64,000 nucleotides of DNA from Marinilabiliales bacterium. Its GTDB lineage: Bacteria; Bacteroidota; Bacteroidia; Bacteroidales; ML635J-15. The stretch covers positions 248,001 through 312,000 of the forward strand of contig PKTB01000005.1 in assembly GCA_002869385.1 (NCBI GenBank), in the 5' to 3' direction. The position numbers and the translations under genes are program-made. Shown here piece by piece: positions 1 to 9,633 of the stretch; the first letter of the stretch is position 1; every line of letters starts with the position of its first letter. The notes under the pieces were generated by a model. It was not told the origin of the DNA, made no database searches, and was given only the letters and a program-made list of their open reading frames with translations.

Positions 1-405
1 TGGTCAGGAAACATCCCATTAATTACTAAATTCTACGGAAATCACATTAGTTTATTTACCTTGTTAATGGCTGCATCAATGTTAATTTCAACTCGAATGA
101 CAAGTGCAAACCAACAAACAAATAACAATATGCCAGGCATGAAACAAATGATGTATATTATGCCTGTAATGATGATTTTCTGGTTTAATAAATACTCTTC
201 AGGTTTGAGTTACTATTACTTCCTTGCAAACTTAATTACAATACTTCAGACTTTCATCATTCAGAAGTTTATAATTGATGAAAAGAAAGTGTTGGCGCAA
301 ATGGAAGCTAATAAGAAAAAACCGCCAAAACCAAAATCAAAATGGCAACAAAGGCTTGAAGAAGCACAAAAAATGCAACAGAAACAAATGCGAAATAAAA
401 GATAA
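1..405 (+). CDS. yidC: Membrane protein insertase YidC, C-terminal part (5' end outside window)
   Basis: The reading frame is open from the first base, so the gene begins outside the window and about the last 134 codons are present. YidC inserts and folds inner-membrane proteins, alone or with SecYEG. Visible features are three hydrophobic segments (about residues 16-32, 55-70 and 75-95 of the visible part), the GNHISLFTLLM-type stretch and a Met-rich MPGMKQMMYIMP loop typical of the last YidC helices, then a strongly basic, Gln/Lys-rich cytoplasmic tail ending at TAA. The basic tail fits ribosome contact in the family. A perfect hairpin terminator follows within 10 bases. The family call is firm from the conserved C-terminal pattern. 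Confidence 0.9.
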   Translation, partial: WSGNIPLITKFYGNHISLFTLLMAASMLISTRMTSANQQTNNNMPGMKQMMYIMPVMMIFWFNKYSSGLSYYYFLANLITILQTFIIQKFIIDEKKVLAQMEANKKKPPKPKSKWQQRLEEAQKMQQKQMRNKR

Positions 406-410
406 AAGAT

Positions 411-437
411 GAAAGCCTGTTCTCAGGCTTTCTTTTT
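411..437 (+). terminator. Rho-independent terminator after yidC
   Basis: A perfect 9-bp stem (GAAAGCCTG / CAGGCTTTC) with a TTCT loop is followed by a T run, 6 bases after the yidC stop. An ATG at 409 opens a frame through this hairpin into menG, but that is a spurious extension: the natural menG start lies just after the T run. Confidence 0.85.
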
Positions 438-444
438 ATTTAAC

Positions 445-1134
445 ATGACACACAAACCTAAAATAGCAAAGAAAGATACCCCGAAGATGTTCGACGGTAT
501 AGCAGGAACTTATGATAAATTAAATCATATTTTATCTTTTGGCATGGACAAGCGATGGCGTAGAGTTTTTGTTAAAAATATAGCTTTCCAAGAATATAGA
601 AACATTGCAGATATCGCCTCAGGAACAGGTGATTTGTTAGTTGAATTACAAAAACTAAGTTCAAAAAAGTATTACGCTGTTGATCCTGCTGCCAAAATGC
701 TAGAAATTGCAAAAAGTAAATTGCCTCATGCAGAATTTATAGTATCAGGTGCTGAAAGTCTTCCTTTGGATGAGAATTCAATTGATTTAATTACCGTTTC
801 TTTTGGAATAAGAAATTTTGCAGATCTGGGACAGTCATTTTCAGAGTTTTATAGAGTTTTAAATACTGGCGGTATTGTTTCTATAATGGAATTTGCAAGA
901 CCTAAATTTTTCTTATTTAGATGGGGACATAGGCTTTACTTAAGGTTGTTTTTACCTATTATTGGCCGATTAGTGTCTAGAGACAAAAAAGCATATAAAT
1001 ATCTACAAGCATCTATTTTTGATTTTGCTAAAAATGTTGATGTAATTCAGCTTCTGGAAGCAAAAGGTTTTACAAAAAGAAATGTAAAAAAACTCCTTTT
1101 AGGCTCTGTGAATATATATACAGTTGTGAAATAG
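445..1134 (+). CDS. menG: Demethylmenaquinone methyltransferase (UbiE/MenG family)
   Basis: SAM-dependent C-methyltransferase that performs the last step of menaquinone synthesis (demethylmenaquinone to menaquinone) at the cytoplasmic membrane. With the ATG at 445 the protein has 229 residues, normal for the family. It shows the N-terminal signature FDGIAGTYDKLNHILSFGMD (about 16-35), SAM motif I IADIASGTGD (54-63), and the UbiE signature SFGIRNFADL (119-128). I prefer the start at 445 over the in-frame ATG at 409, because the latter would translate the yidC terminator. The exonuclease gene starts 11 bases downstream, so the two may be co-transcribed. Anaerobic or microaerobic Bacteroidetes use menaquinone, so menG is a better label than ubiE. 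Confidence 0.9.
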   Translation: MTHKPKIAKKDTPKMFDGIAGTYDKLNHILSFGMDKRWRRVFVKNIAFQEYRNIADIASGTGDLLVELQKLSSKKYYAVDPAAKMLEIAKSKLPHAEFIVSGAESLPLDENSIDLITVSFGIRNFADLGQSFSEFYRVLNTGGIVSIMEFARPKFFLFRWGHRLYLRLFLPIIGRLVSRDKKAYKYLQASIFDFAKNVDVIQLLEAKGFTKRNVKKLLLGSVNIYTVVK

Positions 1135-1145
1135 AAAAATAGAAA

Positions 1146-1703
1146 ATGCAAAACAAGATACTTTTTATAGACACTGAAACAGGAGGCTTAGACCCTCAAA
1201 AATACTCATTATTATCAGTATGCTTAGTTGTATGGGAAAATAACCAGATTACAAAAACTAAAGAAATATTAATTAATGACGGTGTCCTTTATGTTACCGA
1301 TGAAGCTCTGTCAATAAATAACATCAATATTGAAGAACACAAAAAGTTGGCAATTCCCTCAATTGATGCAATATTAGAAATCAAACAATTTGTAAAAGAA
1401 ACCTTTTTTCATAAAGAAAAAATAACCTTAGCCGGTCATAACGTACAATTTGATCTAAATTTTTTAAAGCAATTGTTTTATAAACATGATGAAAGTTTTC
1501 ATAGCATCTTTTCCCATAGGATTATTGACACTTCATCTATCCTATATTATTTGTTCTTATCCTGAAAATTAAAAGAAAAAGTCATATCATCTGATGCTGC
1601 ATTCAATTACTTTAATATAGAAGTTAAAGGGCGCCATACTGCATTAGGAGATGCTCTTGCAACTGCAGAATTATTTACAAAACTGTTAACTATAGGAGAA
1701 TAG
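1146..1703 (+). pseudogene. DnaQ-like 3'-5' exonuclease, interrupted by TGA at 1563-1565
   Basis: DEDDh-type exonuclease related to the epsilon subunit of DNA polymerase III. ExoI motif DTETGG lies at residues 9-14, ExoII with H98, N99 and D103 in AGHNVQFD, and ExoIII GRHTALGDA with H164 and D169 (H-x4-D) follows the in-frame stop. The frame is 185 codons and ends with TAG at 1701-1703. Codon 140 is TGA. In homologs the segment before the KLKE-like stretch usually ends in Gly, so GGA to TGA is the simplest change. If real, the stop removes the ExoIII histidine and aspartate and the product would be inactive. The catalytic residues downstream are all intact, which argues that any decay is very recent or that the stop is an error or read through. 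Confidence 0.8.
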
Positions 1704-1863
1704 GTTATTAGAAAATAATAGATATTATAATAATAGTCTATAGTTTATTAACATGGGCTATTTTTTTTTGTTGATAATTTATACCACTTTAAGCTGCTCA
1801 AAAATGTAATTCAGAAAAATATCAATTACTTTTGAAAATAAATTAATCATAAACAACTATAAA

Positions 1864-2955
1864 ATGGCACAACAATACTTAGACCATGCAAAGAAAATCT
1901 TAACATCTAGTCGTTCAAACTTTAAAGGCGGAAGCAAAGGTTCCGGCATTATCTCATTGTTTGGACATCAAAACGAATATGACCTAAGAGAGGGATATCC
2001 GCTATTAACGACAAAAAAAATGGCAACAAAATCAATGTTCCATGAAACAATTTGGTTTTTAAGAGGAGACACAAATATTAAATATCTCGAAGACCACAAT
2101 TGTACCATTTGGAGACCTGATGCTTTTCAGGATAACTTACCTGGAATGATAAAAGAAGGGATATTTCCTGAAGGTTTGGTAAAGTATTCTCCTGATTGGG
2201 ATAAGGCTATGAAAGATTATGGTCAGCGTATTAAAGAAGATGCCGATTTTGCTCATCGCTGGGGAGATGCCGGACCTATTTATGGTAAACAATGGAGAAA
2301 ATGGGAATATTATGATCATGACAAAAAAATGTTTGTTGAAATAGACCAACTTAGAAATATGATTGAAGGTTTAAAAAAGAAACCTACTGGAAAAAAACAT
2401 ATTGTTGACTCTTGGAATCCCGGTGATACTCCACGGATGTCATTGCCTCCATGTCACGTTCTTTATCAAGCAACAGCAAACGAAGAGGGCGAATTAGAAT
2501 TACAACTTTATCAAAGATCTTGTGACCAGTTTTTAGGCGTTCCATTTAATTTAGCAAGTTATGCAGCTCTAACACAAATTATTGCTCAGGAAGCAGGAAT
2601 GGTTCCAAAAACATTTATTCATACTTTTGGAGATTCTCATTTTTATGCAAGTATTGGAAAGAGAACTCAATGGCATAAAGAAAACTTCAAGGAGCTTCAA
2701 AAAAGAGTTAGAGCAGTTTCTCAACGTGAAGAATATTTGGAAGTAGTTGAATGGATTAACAAAAATGCTCCAAATGATGGTAATGAAGAAAAATATGATC
2801 ACGTTACTGCTGTTCTCGAGCAAATGTCAAGAGAACATAAAAAAATGCCTAGACTTAAAGTTGCTAAAAAACCTTTTGACCAATTAACAATCGATGATTT
2901 TGTAGTTGAAAATTATGATCCACACACTGCTATTAGAAGAAGCATGGCAGTTTAA
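1864..2955 (+). CDS. thyA: Thymidylate synthase
   Basis: Makes dTMP from dUMP with methylene-tetrahydrofolate. The protein is 363 residues, longer than the 264 of E. coli ThyA, because of an insertion around residues 85-175 and a C-terminal extension; long forms are known in the family. The nucleophilic cysteine is C197 in PPCHVLYQ, followed by the dUMP-binding YQRSCDQFLGVPFN (216-229) and HTFGDSHFY (253-261). It is intact, unlike many neighbours. It is followed by a strong hairpin terminator. The roughly 160 bases before it hold a T-rich stretch but no clear promoter match. Confidence 0.95.
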   Translation: MAQQYLDHAKKILTSSRSNFKGGSKGSGIISLFGHQNEYDLREGYPLLTTKKMATKSMFHETIWFLRGDTNIKYLEDHNCTIWRPDAFQDNLPGMIKEGIFPEGLVKYSPDWDKAMKDYGQRIKEDADFAHRWGDAGPIYGKQWRKWEYYDHDKKMFVEIDQLRNMIEGLKKKPTGKKHIVDSWNPGDTPRMSLPPCHVLYQATANEEGELELQLYQRSCDQFLGVPFNLASYAALTQIIAQEAGMVPKTFIHTFGDSHFYASIGKRTQWHKENFKELQKRVRAVSQREEYLEVVEWINKNAPNDGNEEKYDHVTAVLEQMSREHKKMPRLKVAKKPFDQLTIDDFVVENYDPHTAIRRSMAV

Positions 2956-2973
2956 CGTAAAATAGATAAATAA

Positions 2974-3018
2974 AAAAATAGAGGAGACCTGACTATAAAG
3001 TTTTCCTCTATTTTTATA
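2974..3018 (+). terminator. Hairpin terminator between thyA and the flavoprotein gene
   Basis: The inverted repeat AAAAATAGAGGA / TCCTCTATTTTT (2974-2985 and 3004-3015), with an 18-base loop, is followed by T/A-rich sequence 19 bases after the thyA stop. Confidence 0.7.
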
Positions 3019-3030
3019 AAACCTAAAAAT

Positions 3031-3666
3031 ATGAAAGTAGTTGCATTTAATGGAAGTCCTCATAAAAAGGGAAATACTTATCATGCTTTAAAAATTGTTC
3101 TTGACGAGCTTGAGAAAGAAGGTATTGAAACCGAAATAGTACAAGTAGGAAACAAAAAAATAAGTGGCTGTCTTGCTTGCAATAAATGCATTAAAGAAAG
3201 AAACGAGAAATGTACCATTGACTCGGATAAAGTAAATACTTGGATTCAGAAAATGAAAATGGCTGATGGGATTTTACTGTGAGCACCTGTACATTATGCC
3301 GCTGTTCCGGGTAATATAAAATCTTTTCTTGACAGAGCTTTTTATGTAGCAGGAGTTAATAAAAATATGTTCCGACATAAAGTTGGGGCTTCTGTTGTTG
3401 CCGTTCGTCGTTCAGGTGGATTACCAACATTTAACGAATTAAACAATTTCCTTAATTACAGCGAAATGTTTATTCCTACTGCAAATTACTGGAATGTTAT
3501 TCACGGAACTAAGCCCGAAGAAGTTCTACAAGACGAAGAAGGCGTTCAGATAATGCGCGTTTTAGGAAAGAATATGGCATACCTAATGAAACTTATTGAA
3601 AGTGGGAAAACTAATGTTGAAGCACCTGAAAAAGAGAAAAAAGCATATATGAATTTTATTAGGTAG
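3031..3666 (+). pseudogene. Flavodoxin-fold NADPH-dependent FMN reductase / Fe-S flavoprotein, interrupted by TGA at 3280-3282
   Basis: Flavodoxin-fold oxidoreductase. Residues 8-16 (GSPHKKGNT) form the FMN phosphate loop. Cysteines C47, C50, C53 and C61 (CxxCxxC-x7-C) match the compact cluster motif of iron-sulfur flavoproteins. The second flavin loop normally reads L-G-[ST]-P-V-x-Y; here it reads L-stop-A-P-V-H-Y, so the TGA at codon 84 replaces the conserved glycine (GGA to TGA). Beyond the stop the frame continues cleanly for 128 codons (GNIKSFLDRAF and so on) to TAG at 3664-3666. The physiological electron donor and acceptor cannot be read from sequence. A tandem octamer repeat begins directly at the stop codon. 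Confidence 0.75.
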
Positions 3667-3735
3667 TTGAACAGTTAATCAGTTGAACAGTTGAACAGTT
3701 AAACAGTTAAACAGTTAACGGTTTGTCGGTTGAAG
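3666..3735. repeat. Degenerate 8-nt tandem repeat (TTRAWCAG units)
   Basis: Consecutive octamers TTGAACAG, TTAATCAG, TTGAACAG, TTGAACAG, TTAAACAG, TTAAACAG, TTAACGGT run from the flavoprotein stop codon towards the convergent gene at 3757. The same octamer family reappears about 51 kb away after ugd. Confidence 0.85.
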
Positions 3736-3756
3736 GGCTTTAATTGTTTGGTAATG

Positions 3757-4191
3757 TCATTCGTCTTCATCATTGACTCTAAATATTATTCCACCTTCAA
3801 AGTTATATGATTCACTTTCATTTTCTATGTCAACATCTATTCCTGTAACATGTTTTGCCCTAACTTCATGCCCTAAGTAATCAAACTCATAAAACTCAAC
3901 TGTTTTTGATTCATTTTCATAGTTCTCCAGAGTAACTTTTATAGTCTCAACGGCTCCACTATCAAAATACGTAAGGCTGTAATCAACAATTTCAGCGTTA
4001 AGATCACATATCCGGTTATATATTTTTACTCCCTCCTGGTTATACGCACATATATGCACTTCATCACTCGTATTTACAATTAAGGCTGATAAATCGCAAC
4101 TCTCATGATATGCAATAGCAACTGTATCTTGTGAAAAGATAACAAAACAAAACAGAAATCCAAATACGATTGTAACAAATAGCTTTTTCAT
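3757..4191 (-). CDS. Secreted hypothetical protein
   Basis: 144 residues with a clear N-terminal signal peptide (MKKLF start, hydrophobic core to about residue 20, then SQD). The mature part is acidic and beta-rich, with two CxLxA-like positions (C33, C48 and C62 region) and no motif I recognise. It stands at the 3' end of the minus-strand CotH/VTC operon but is separated from it by about 100 bases, so membership is uncertain. An envelope or periplasmic location is likely. I cannot assign a function. Confidence 0.55.
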   Translation of the reverse strand: MKKLFVTIVFGFLFCFVIFSQDTVAIAYHESCDLSALIVNTSDEVHICAYNQEGVKIYNRICDLNAEIVDYSLTYFDSGAVETIKVTLENYENESKTVEFYEFDYLGHEVRAKHVTGIDVDIENESESYNFEGGIIFRVNDEDE

Positions 4192-4293
4192 AAGTATATG
4201 ATTTAAGATGACAACTATTTTATAACGAAATGGAAGCTGTTTTTATTATTGCGGAAAGAAATCTAAATCTTCCTATTAGAATCTAAATTTATA

Positions 4294-4938
4294 TCACAAT
4301 TTAAATACAAAGTCAGTATAAGGATTCTTTTCGAACACCTCTTTCTGAATCATATAACCAATATCTAGTTTATTATGCTTATTTATTGAATACTCAAGTC
4401 CTCCGACAAATCTTATCTTCTCACATGGCTGATATTCATCTTGCCAAATAGGGTGAAAGGTCTCGAAAAGCAAATATGGTTCAAACTTTTTATAATAATA
4501 AGTTACTTTTATTCTTGGTCGAAAAGTATTTGAAGATTATGCATCAAAATCAAGGAAATCAATAGTCCTGTGTTGTGTCTGAAACCTTAAACGCAAGTCT
4601 AAACCCAATTCCCAGATTTCTAATCTATGCGAATATTCAAAATAAAATCGATTATATGGGATATACATATTATTTAGTTGTTTCTTAATATTGCTTCTGT
4701 AAAATACAGAAACTCGACTATTCTTATTTAATCGATATTTTATTCCGATTTCGTTTATAAAACTGCCTAATTCAGTAATGTTTTCATTGAAACGAGAACT
4801 GTGAGAGTATTCAAGAGAAAATGCCTGACTAAAGCGTTTTTCAATTACAATATCTGTCCATAAACCCGCATCATTTACCTGACCAAATGAAACGCTAGTG
4901 CAGAAAACAAATAATATGAAAACTAATCTTTTAATCAT
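4294..4938 (-). pseudogene. DUF2490-type outer-membrane protein, interrupted by TAA at 4537-4539
   Basis: Small predicted outer-membrane beta-barrel with a signal peptide (MIKRLVFILFVFCTSVSFG). Alternating aromatic strands follow, such as FSLEYSHSSRFNEN, RVSVFYRSN and YFEYSHRLE, typical of DUF2490 proteins. I place the start at the ATG at 4938, which overlaps the end of the DUF4956 gene by 8 bases; an upstream in-frame ATG at 4962 would only add an unlikely leader. After codon 133 (TAA) the frame continues through SSNTFRPRIKVTYYYKKFEP to a genuine TGA at 4294-4296, giving a normal-length barrel of about 215 residues. The residue replaced could be Glu or Tyr. It is probably the last gene of the minus-strand operon. 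Confidence 0.65.
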
Positions 4939-5707
4939 TATAATATATCTTGACATTTGCACTATCCTTAAGGAAATTTATCCTACCCACAGAAACATCA
5001 TAAATGTCAAGTCCTGTTCTATCTTTAAGTTCTTCGATTAATTTTTCTTTATTCTCAGGTTTAATCATTTCGGTGTTATCATAATCAATCCTTTTAGTGT
5101 TGAATTTTTTGAAAAACAATCTACTATCCAAAATAAATGTCAGTATTAGAATAATCGCATTAATAACAATATTCTCATAGTATTCGAGGTGTATAGCGCT
5201 TAATAATCCTAGAGCAATAAAGATGAAAAGATATGTCATATCTTTCATAGAAATTCCGGCTGTACGATATCTTAACATTGAAAAAACTGCAAATAATCCA
5301 AATGCCGCTCCCATGCTTATTTTCACCTCATTAAGAATATATGTTAACAAGAAAATTATAACATTAAAAAGCATAAAAGTAAAGATGTACTCTCTACGTC
5401 TGTTATTTGGAAAGTATATCAAAAATATTATCAAAATTACCGTAACCAGATATATTCCAAGATTTATAAAAAATGGAAGATTGATATCAACTTGTTCTTT
5501 TTTCTTACTTGCCTTTTTTTCTTCTTTAACCTTTTCAACTATTGCATTTTCATTTTTTACAATTTCAACAGGTAAAGTATCATCAACAGAAGCCTCAAAC
5601 TGTGAAAACTCATCAATAATGGTTGTATCTTTTGCATTAACAGAATTAACCGAAAAAGCCAAAATTGATGCTAAAAACAGAAGTGAAATTATCTTAAACG
5701 CTTTCAT
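4931..5707 (-). CDS. DUF4956 membrane protein
   Basis: 258 residues. An N-terminal hydrophobic segment (signal peptide or anchor, 1-25) is followed by a charged Lys/Glu-rich linker. Then come about four transmembrane helices (about 75-95, 103-125, 128-150, 160-190), with the family pattern MLRYRTAGISMKDMTYLFI between helices, and a soluble C-terminal domain of about 55 residues. DUF4956 proteins of unknown biochemical role are recurrently encoded beside VTC-type polyphosphate polymerases and CotH kinases, as here: the VTC gene lies 70 bases upstream and CotH three genes further up. A role in the same envelope process is inferred from this context only. Confidence 0.85.
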   Translation of the reverse strand: MKAFKIISLLFLASILAFSVNSVNAKDTTIIDEFSQFEASVDDTLPVEIVKNENAIVEKVKEEKKASKKKEQVDINLPFFINLGIYLVTVILIIFLIYFPNNRRREYIFTFMLFNVIIFLLTYILNEVKISMGAAFGLFAVFSMLRYRTAGISMKDMTYLFIFIALGLLSAIHLEYYENIVINAIILILTFILDSRLFFKKFNTKRIDYDNTEMIKPENKEKLIEELKDRTGLDIYDVSVGRINFLKDSANVKIYYND

Positions 5708-5777
5708 AACAAACTTTATTTACTAGTCTTATTTTTTCTTTTATATTGTTCTTTTTTACAGGATACAATGATGCAAT

Positions 5778-6446
5778 TCATAGACAGTATTTACTTAATG
5801 ATTCTTGAAAAATCCTATGTGATAACAAAACCTCACTTGCTTTAGATCTTAAGCTTTTATCCTGTTTTAGCTCAAGAATTACCATATCGCTATAGCTTTT
5901 ACTATCCATATCATTATCAAAACGCAAATCCAGATCAATTGTTAGTCGTTCAGAAAAGTTTTTACTTACCAGACTTATCCTTTTATAATCTACCCATAAA
6001 ACTCCTTTAAAAGACACTATTGATTTGCCAATTTTATTTGTAACAAATAGAACATTATCATCAGTCATTTCTAACTTATTGTTCTTATTGGGAATTCTGC
6101 TTTTATATGTCTTTTTATGATTATTTTTTACTTTAATTTCAAAAAATGACTTACCTGTTTCGACATATTCTCTGATACGAAATTTATATCTGTTAGCACG
6201 TCCAAATTGATGCATATAGTAACATATAAAGTCTTCACTATCGTAATACAGAGTTTTGTATGCAGAAATCTTTTTCTTCTTTATCTCCAATATATAATAA
6301 TCCTCAGATAAATCTTTTAAAACAGATGACAGTTTTTATCTTGAGAACAAATATTTTGAATCCATCCTGTTCATTAATTTTACAGAATCAATCTGTTTTA
6401 GATTAACAGATTCAAATTTCTCGAATATGTTCTCCAATTCAAGCAT
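5778..6446 (-). pseudogene. VTC-domain polyphosphate polymerase, interrupted by TAA at 6336-6338
   Basis: The VTC domain belongs to the triphosphate tunnel metalloenzyme fold; in yeast Vtc4 it polymerises polyphosphate from ATP. Visible signatures are the N-terminal RMDSKY (about 27-32), then RFRIREY-like KFRIREYVETG and FEIKVK, the basic and acidic tunnel strands that bind triphosphate and metal. The start ATG at 6446 directly abuts the stop of the upstream gene, which indicates translational coupling. Codon 37 is TAA (KYLFSR-stop-KLSSVLKDL); homologs usually have a polar residue there, and Glu by GAA to TAA is simple. The remaining 185 codons are intact. Initiation at a downstream ATG would lose the first conserved strand. 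Confidence 0.75.
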
Positions 6447-6932
6447 TTATCTTTCGGTATAGGTATATTCCTTTTCCCATTTAACTTCTCCGTTACCCTT
6501 GTATTCGATGGATTTTTGGATTAGCCCATTTTTATCATAACTAAATTCTTTTCTTTCAAGAATATTTCCTCCGGAATCTGTTTGGACCTCTTCAACACAA
6601 TTCCCGTCAGTATCATACTTATATGTAATTTTTATGGTTCTTCCTGACTTTTTAGAGTATTCCATTTCTTCGGTAAGATTTCCAAAAGAATCATAAACAT
6701 ATGAGTTCTTTTTTCTCATTACTCCTTTACTATCATATTTTATCTTTAAGGTCGTTTTCCCATTCTTATCAAATTCTTCATATGTTTGAACATAAGTAAT
6801 AAAAACAGTGTCTTTTGCAATTGTCTTTTTCGTTGTTTGAGAATGTATTTTATTCTCTCTAATTGTCTTTTTACTTTGTGTAAATCCAACAAAAGGTATA
6901 ATTATAAGAAATAATATTAGAAACTTTTTCAT
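6447..6932 (-). CDS. Secreted YD/MORN-like repeat protein
   Basis: 161 residues with a signal peptide (MKKFLILFLIIIPFVGFTQ). The mature part has repeated strands of the form Y-x-x-x-G-x-x-x-E/K, such as YDSKGVMRKKN, YDSFGNLTEEMEY, YDTDGNCVEEV and YDKNGLIQKSIEY. This is a tandem YDxxG pattern like YD- or toxin-antitoxin-type MORN repeats common in Bacteroidetes surface proteins. The stop codon directly precedes the VTC start codon, and the lipoprotein gene lies 6 bases upstream, so it is inside the operon. The function is unknown; it may be a small extracytoplasmic partner of the CotH/VTC system. Confidence 0.65.
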   Translation of the reverse strand: MKKFLILFLIIIPFVGFTQSKKTIRENKIHSQTTKKTIAKDTVFITYVQTYEEFDKNGKTTLKIKYDSKGVMRKKNSYVYDSFGNLTEEMEYSKKSGRTIKITYKYDTDGNCVEEVQTDSGGNILERKEFSYDKNGLIQKSIEYKGNGEVKWEKEYTYTER

Positions 6933-6938
6933 AAGGCT

Positions 6939-7340
6939 TTATTTAAAAATTATTATTTGGGGTACAGTCAGAACCTGATTTGATTCTGTTATCTCAACTT
7001 CTTTCAACACTACCGTCTCACCATTAATAGTTGACATTGTTGAATCTTTGGAGTAAACAAATATGGTATATTTTCCGGGACGTAGATAATTAAACCTATA
7101 ATTACCAAGATAATCTGTTTCTGTTTTATCATCATATCCTACATTATCTCCATACACAATATAAACATCTTCTTCCATTGCAGCATATTCGCCAAGAAGG
7201 TCAGTAAAAGTAGAGTTATAGTCCTCTACCCAAACAGAGCCTACAATTGTAGCATTACCACCTTCACCCGGACTCTTTTCACACGCAGAAATGCTTAAAA
7301 CAACACCTAATACAAATATAAGTTTAACTATTCTTTTCAT
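6939..7340 (-). CDS. Lipoprotein with carboxypeptidase-regulatory-like beta domain
   Basis: 133 residues. The signal sequence ends in a lipobox (LSISAC, Cys at residue 20) followed by EKSPGEGG, so it is a predicted lipoprotein. The mature domain has the pattern GxV...DYLGNYRFNYLRPGKYTIFVYS, typical of the carboxypeptidase regulatory-like (CarboxypepD_reg / prealbumin-like) beta-sandwich found in Bacteroidetes surface proteins. It lies 4 bases downstream of the CotH gene and 6 bases upstream of the YD-repeat gene, so it is co-transcribed. Its ligand is unknown. Confidence 0.65.
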   Translation of the reverse strand: MKRIVKLIFVLGVVLSISACEKSPGEGGNATIVGSVWVEDYNSTFTDLLGEYAAMEEDVYIVYGDNVGYDDKTETDYLGNYRFNYLRPGKYTIFVYSKDSTMSTINGETVVLKEVEITESNQVLTVPQIIIFK

Positions 7341-7344
7341 CTTC

Positions 7345-9630
7345 CTATTTTATCTTTACAAATTTAGCAGAATATTCTTGCTTATTTCCAATATATCTAA
7401 TGTAGTATATACCATTTGACAAATTAGAGATATTAAGGTTTAATGATAATGAAAATTTTTCATTATTCTCAATTAATATCTTACTTAAATCATTTATATA
7501 ATAAATCGTAGACCCCAAATGATTGCATATCCGTATTTCATTTACTTGAAAATCGGAATTTAATTCAAGGTTCACCTCATCGGCACAAGGGTTTGGATAA
7601 ATATGCAAATCGGCAAGTCCATTTCCAAACAACTTATTTGAAGTTCCGAAAGTAGGATTAAGAATTTGTATTTCTGTAGCACCATCAGGATAATGTCCAT
7701 ATGAGCTCAAAGTATTACATGGGATTATATTCAGACTGTCTATGATGATATTGTTGTAGGATGTCAGTATTAAATAATCTTCCAATTCACTAAAACATGT
7801 ACTGTCCACAAAATAAAAATCAGTTATAGAAAGTGTCAGATGTCCATATGGAGGTATTTGCGTATCGTCCAAAAGATATAAAGTATTATTATAATACAAT
7901 TTATAATCAACAATATCTATATCGTTGTCAGAGGGATTATATAGTTCCACCCAATCGAAGCCAATAAAATTAGAGGGGAAATTTTCATCTAAATATTTAA
8001 TCTCATTTATGAGTACTTCTTGTTTCTTATAACAAACAATATCAAAATAATCACCTGCTGCTTTTTTTGGTAAAAAGGCTCCGGCAGAATCATTTTCTGC
8101 CCAGAAATAATATTGAACAATATCACCTTCAGTAAGCAATGACACCGAATAGACATTATCTCCGGAAACTGTATCTGCCCCACTACCATCATCAGTCATT
8201 AGCATAGCTTTAAATTGATTTGATTTATAAAACCTGTAATAAAGATATACCTTATCAGCGTTTTCAACCTCAATAAAAAACTCAATTTCATCACCGGGAT
8301 AAGTGTAATCCCGACTTATTGTCTTATTACCATAATCGGGTTCTCCCGTCATACCAGTATAGGTAAGCAAATAATCTGTTCGTGCTGTCATTATCTCTTC
8401 CAAACCGGGATAGAGCTCTGTTGATTCTCCTACCTGAGTATATAAATTATTTTGGAAATCCTCATCAGAATAGAACTTATTTGTATCAGCAATAACATGT
8501 GGCTCTATAATTTCGTGTAAATACTCTGCATCCTGCATATAATTTCCACTAAGAATTTCTTCTTCCATAATTGTACGAATGTGAGCAAGATACATCTTTT
8601 TATAAGTCGAATTCAAAAACAGGTTTTTCATTAAAGGTCTTGGGGAAATGCTAAACTCAAGATGCTGTAAAGGGTCTATCCCTCCCATCTCATCAATACT
8701 TAATCCTGAAAAATTTAAAGATCCATCAGAATGTCTAAAACTCCCAAACTACATATTTAAATCCCAGATTATTGGATTGAAAATATTATTATCATCCATG
8801 TATAGATAATAATTCTGTGCATAAGCGATATAACTATCTAAATTCAATAAGGTATAATTAAACGCATGCATCCACAAGGTCTGATTAACATTAATCACTT
8901 CTGAAATTGATGCAGTATCGTTATTTAACACATAAATTAAGTTGAGCAATTCTGTCCAACCATAATCAGATTCAAGTTTATAATATGGCATATAATCTGT
9001 TGTGTCGCTTCCATGTGAATAAGCAAGGTTTGCATTTTGACCAAAAGGATATGACAAACTTTCAGGATTCCCTTTAAAAAACGGATTATCATTGGAGCCA
9101 TAATGCTTTTCGACAAAACACTCATCAACAGCTTCAACATTAGAATATAAACCAATCAACTTGTCTTCGATATAAAGATTTGCATAGTTAGCTCCAGATG
9201 CGGGGAAATATGATCTTGCGATTTTATATGACAGAGACTCTCTAAGAAAAGATGGATCGTAAATAACATTACTCAACTTTAGTTTCTTATATCCCAGATG
9301 GTTTTGATTTTCGTAGCTATAATCCAATTTGATATTAAACGGATTTTTTGTTTCATCAGAATTCCAGGAACTAAATCCCTTGTATCTAACTCCACAACCA
9401 GGATAAGTTTCTCCATCAATAATAACATCTGCTTTTATTCTCGAATGATTATCTCCGGAAGAAAATAAAGAATCAAGAATATACTTCCAGTTATCGTCCT
9501 CAAAATATATTCTAATTTCACGAACCTGTCCAAATTCATAAAACTCTTGTTGTGCATTTAGCCTGTTCGAAAACGACGAGCTAAGAACAATAAACAAGAT
9601 ATAATAGATATATCTGAGTCCTTTAGACAT
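7345..9630 (-). pseudogene. CotH-kinase-family T9SS protein with lamin-tail domain, interrupted by TAG at 8749-8751
   Basis: The frame covers 762 codons. After a signal peptide (about 1-25) comes a CotH domain; CotH proteins are atypical protein kinases, first shown for spore-coat CotH. Visible are VREIRIYFEDDNW, VRYKGFSSWN, NPFNIKLDY and LRESLSYKIARSY, and the late motif WDLNM-stop-FGSF. After the stop come DPLQHLEFSISPRPL, a beta domain, a lamin-tail-like domain (LINEIKYLDEN and DWVELYNPSDNDIDI) and a T9SS type A tail (LHIYPNPCADEV and onward). The stop falls in the metal-binding WDLN-x-xFG region. Homologs have small or polar residues there, so Ser or Glu could have been lost. It is central to the operon. 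Confidence 0.8.
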
Positions 9631-9633
9631 ACA

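Noticed and set aside
409..444. N-terminal extension of menG from the ATG at 409
   Set aside because: It would translate the yidC terminator hairpin; the conserved protein begins at 445.
1733..1770. Terminator after the exonuclease gene
   Set aside because: Only a 6-bp stem with a G-T pair and a long loop before the T run; too weak to call.
5223..5726. 167-codon plus-strand frame
   Set aside because: It is the antisense shadow of the well-supported DUF4956 gene, with unnatural composition and no signature.
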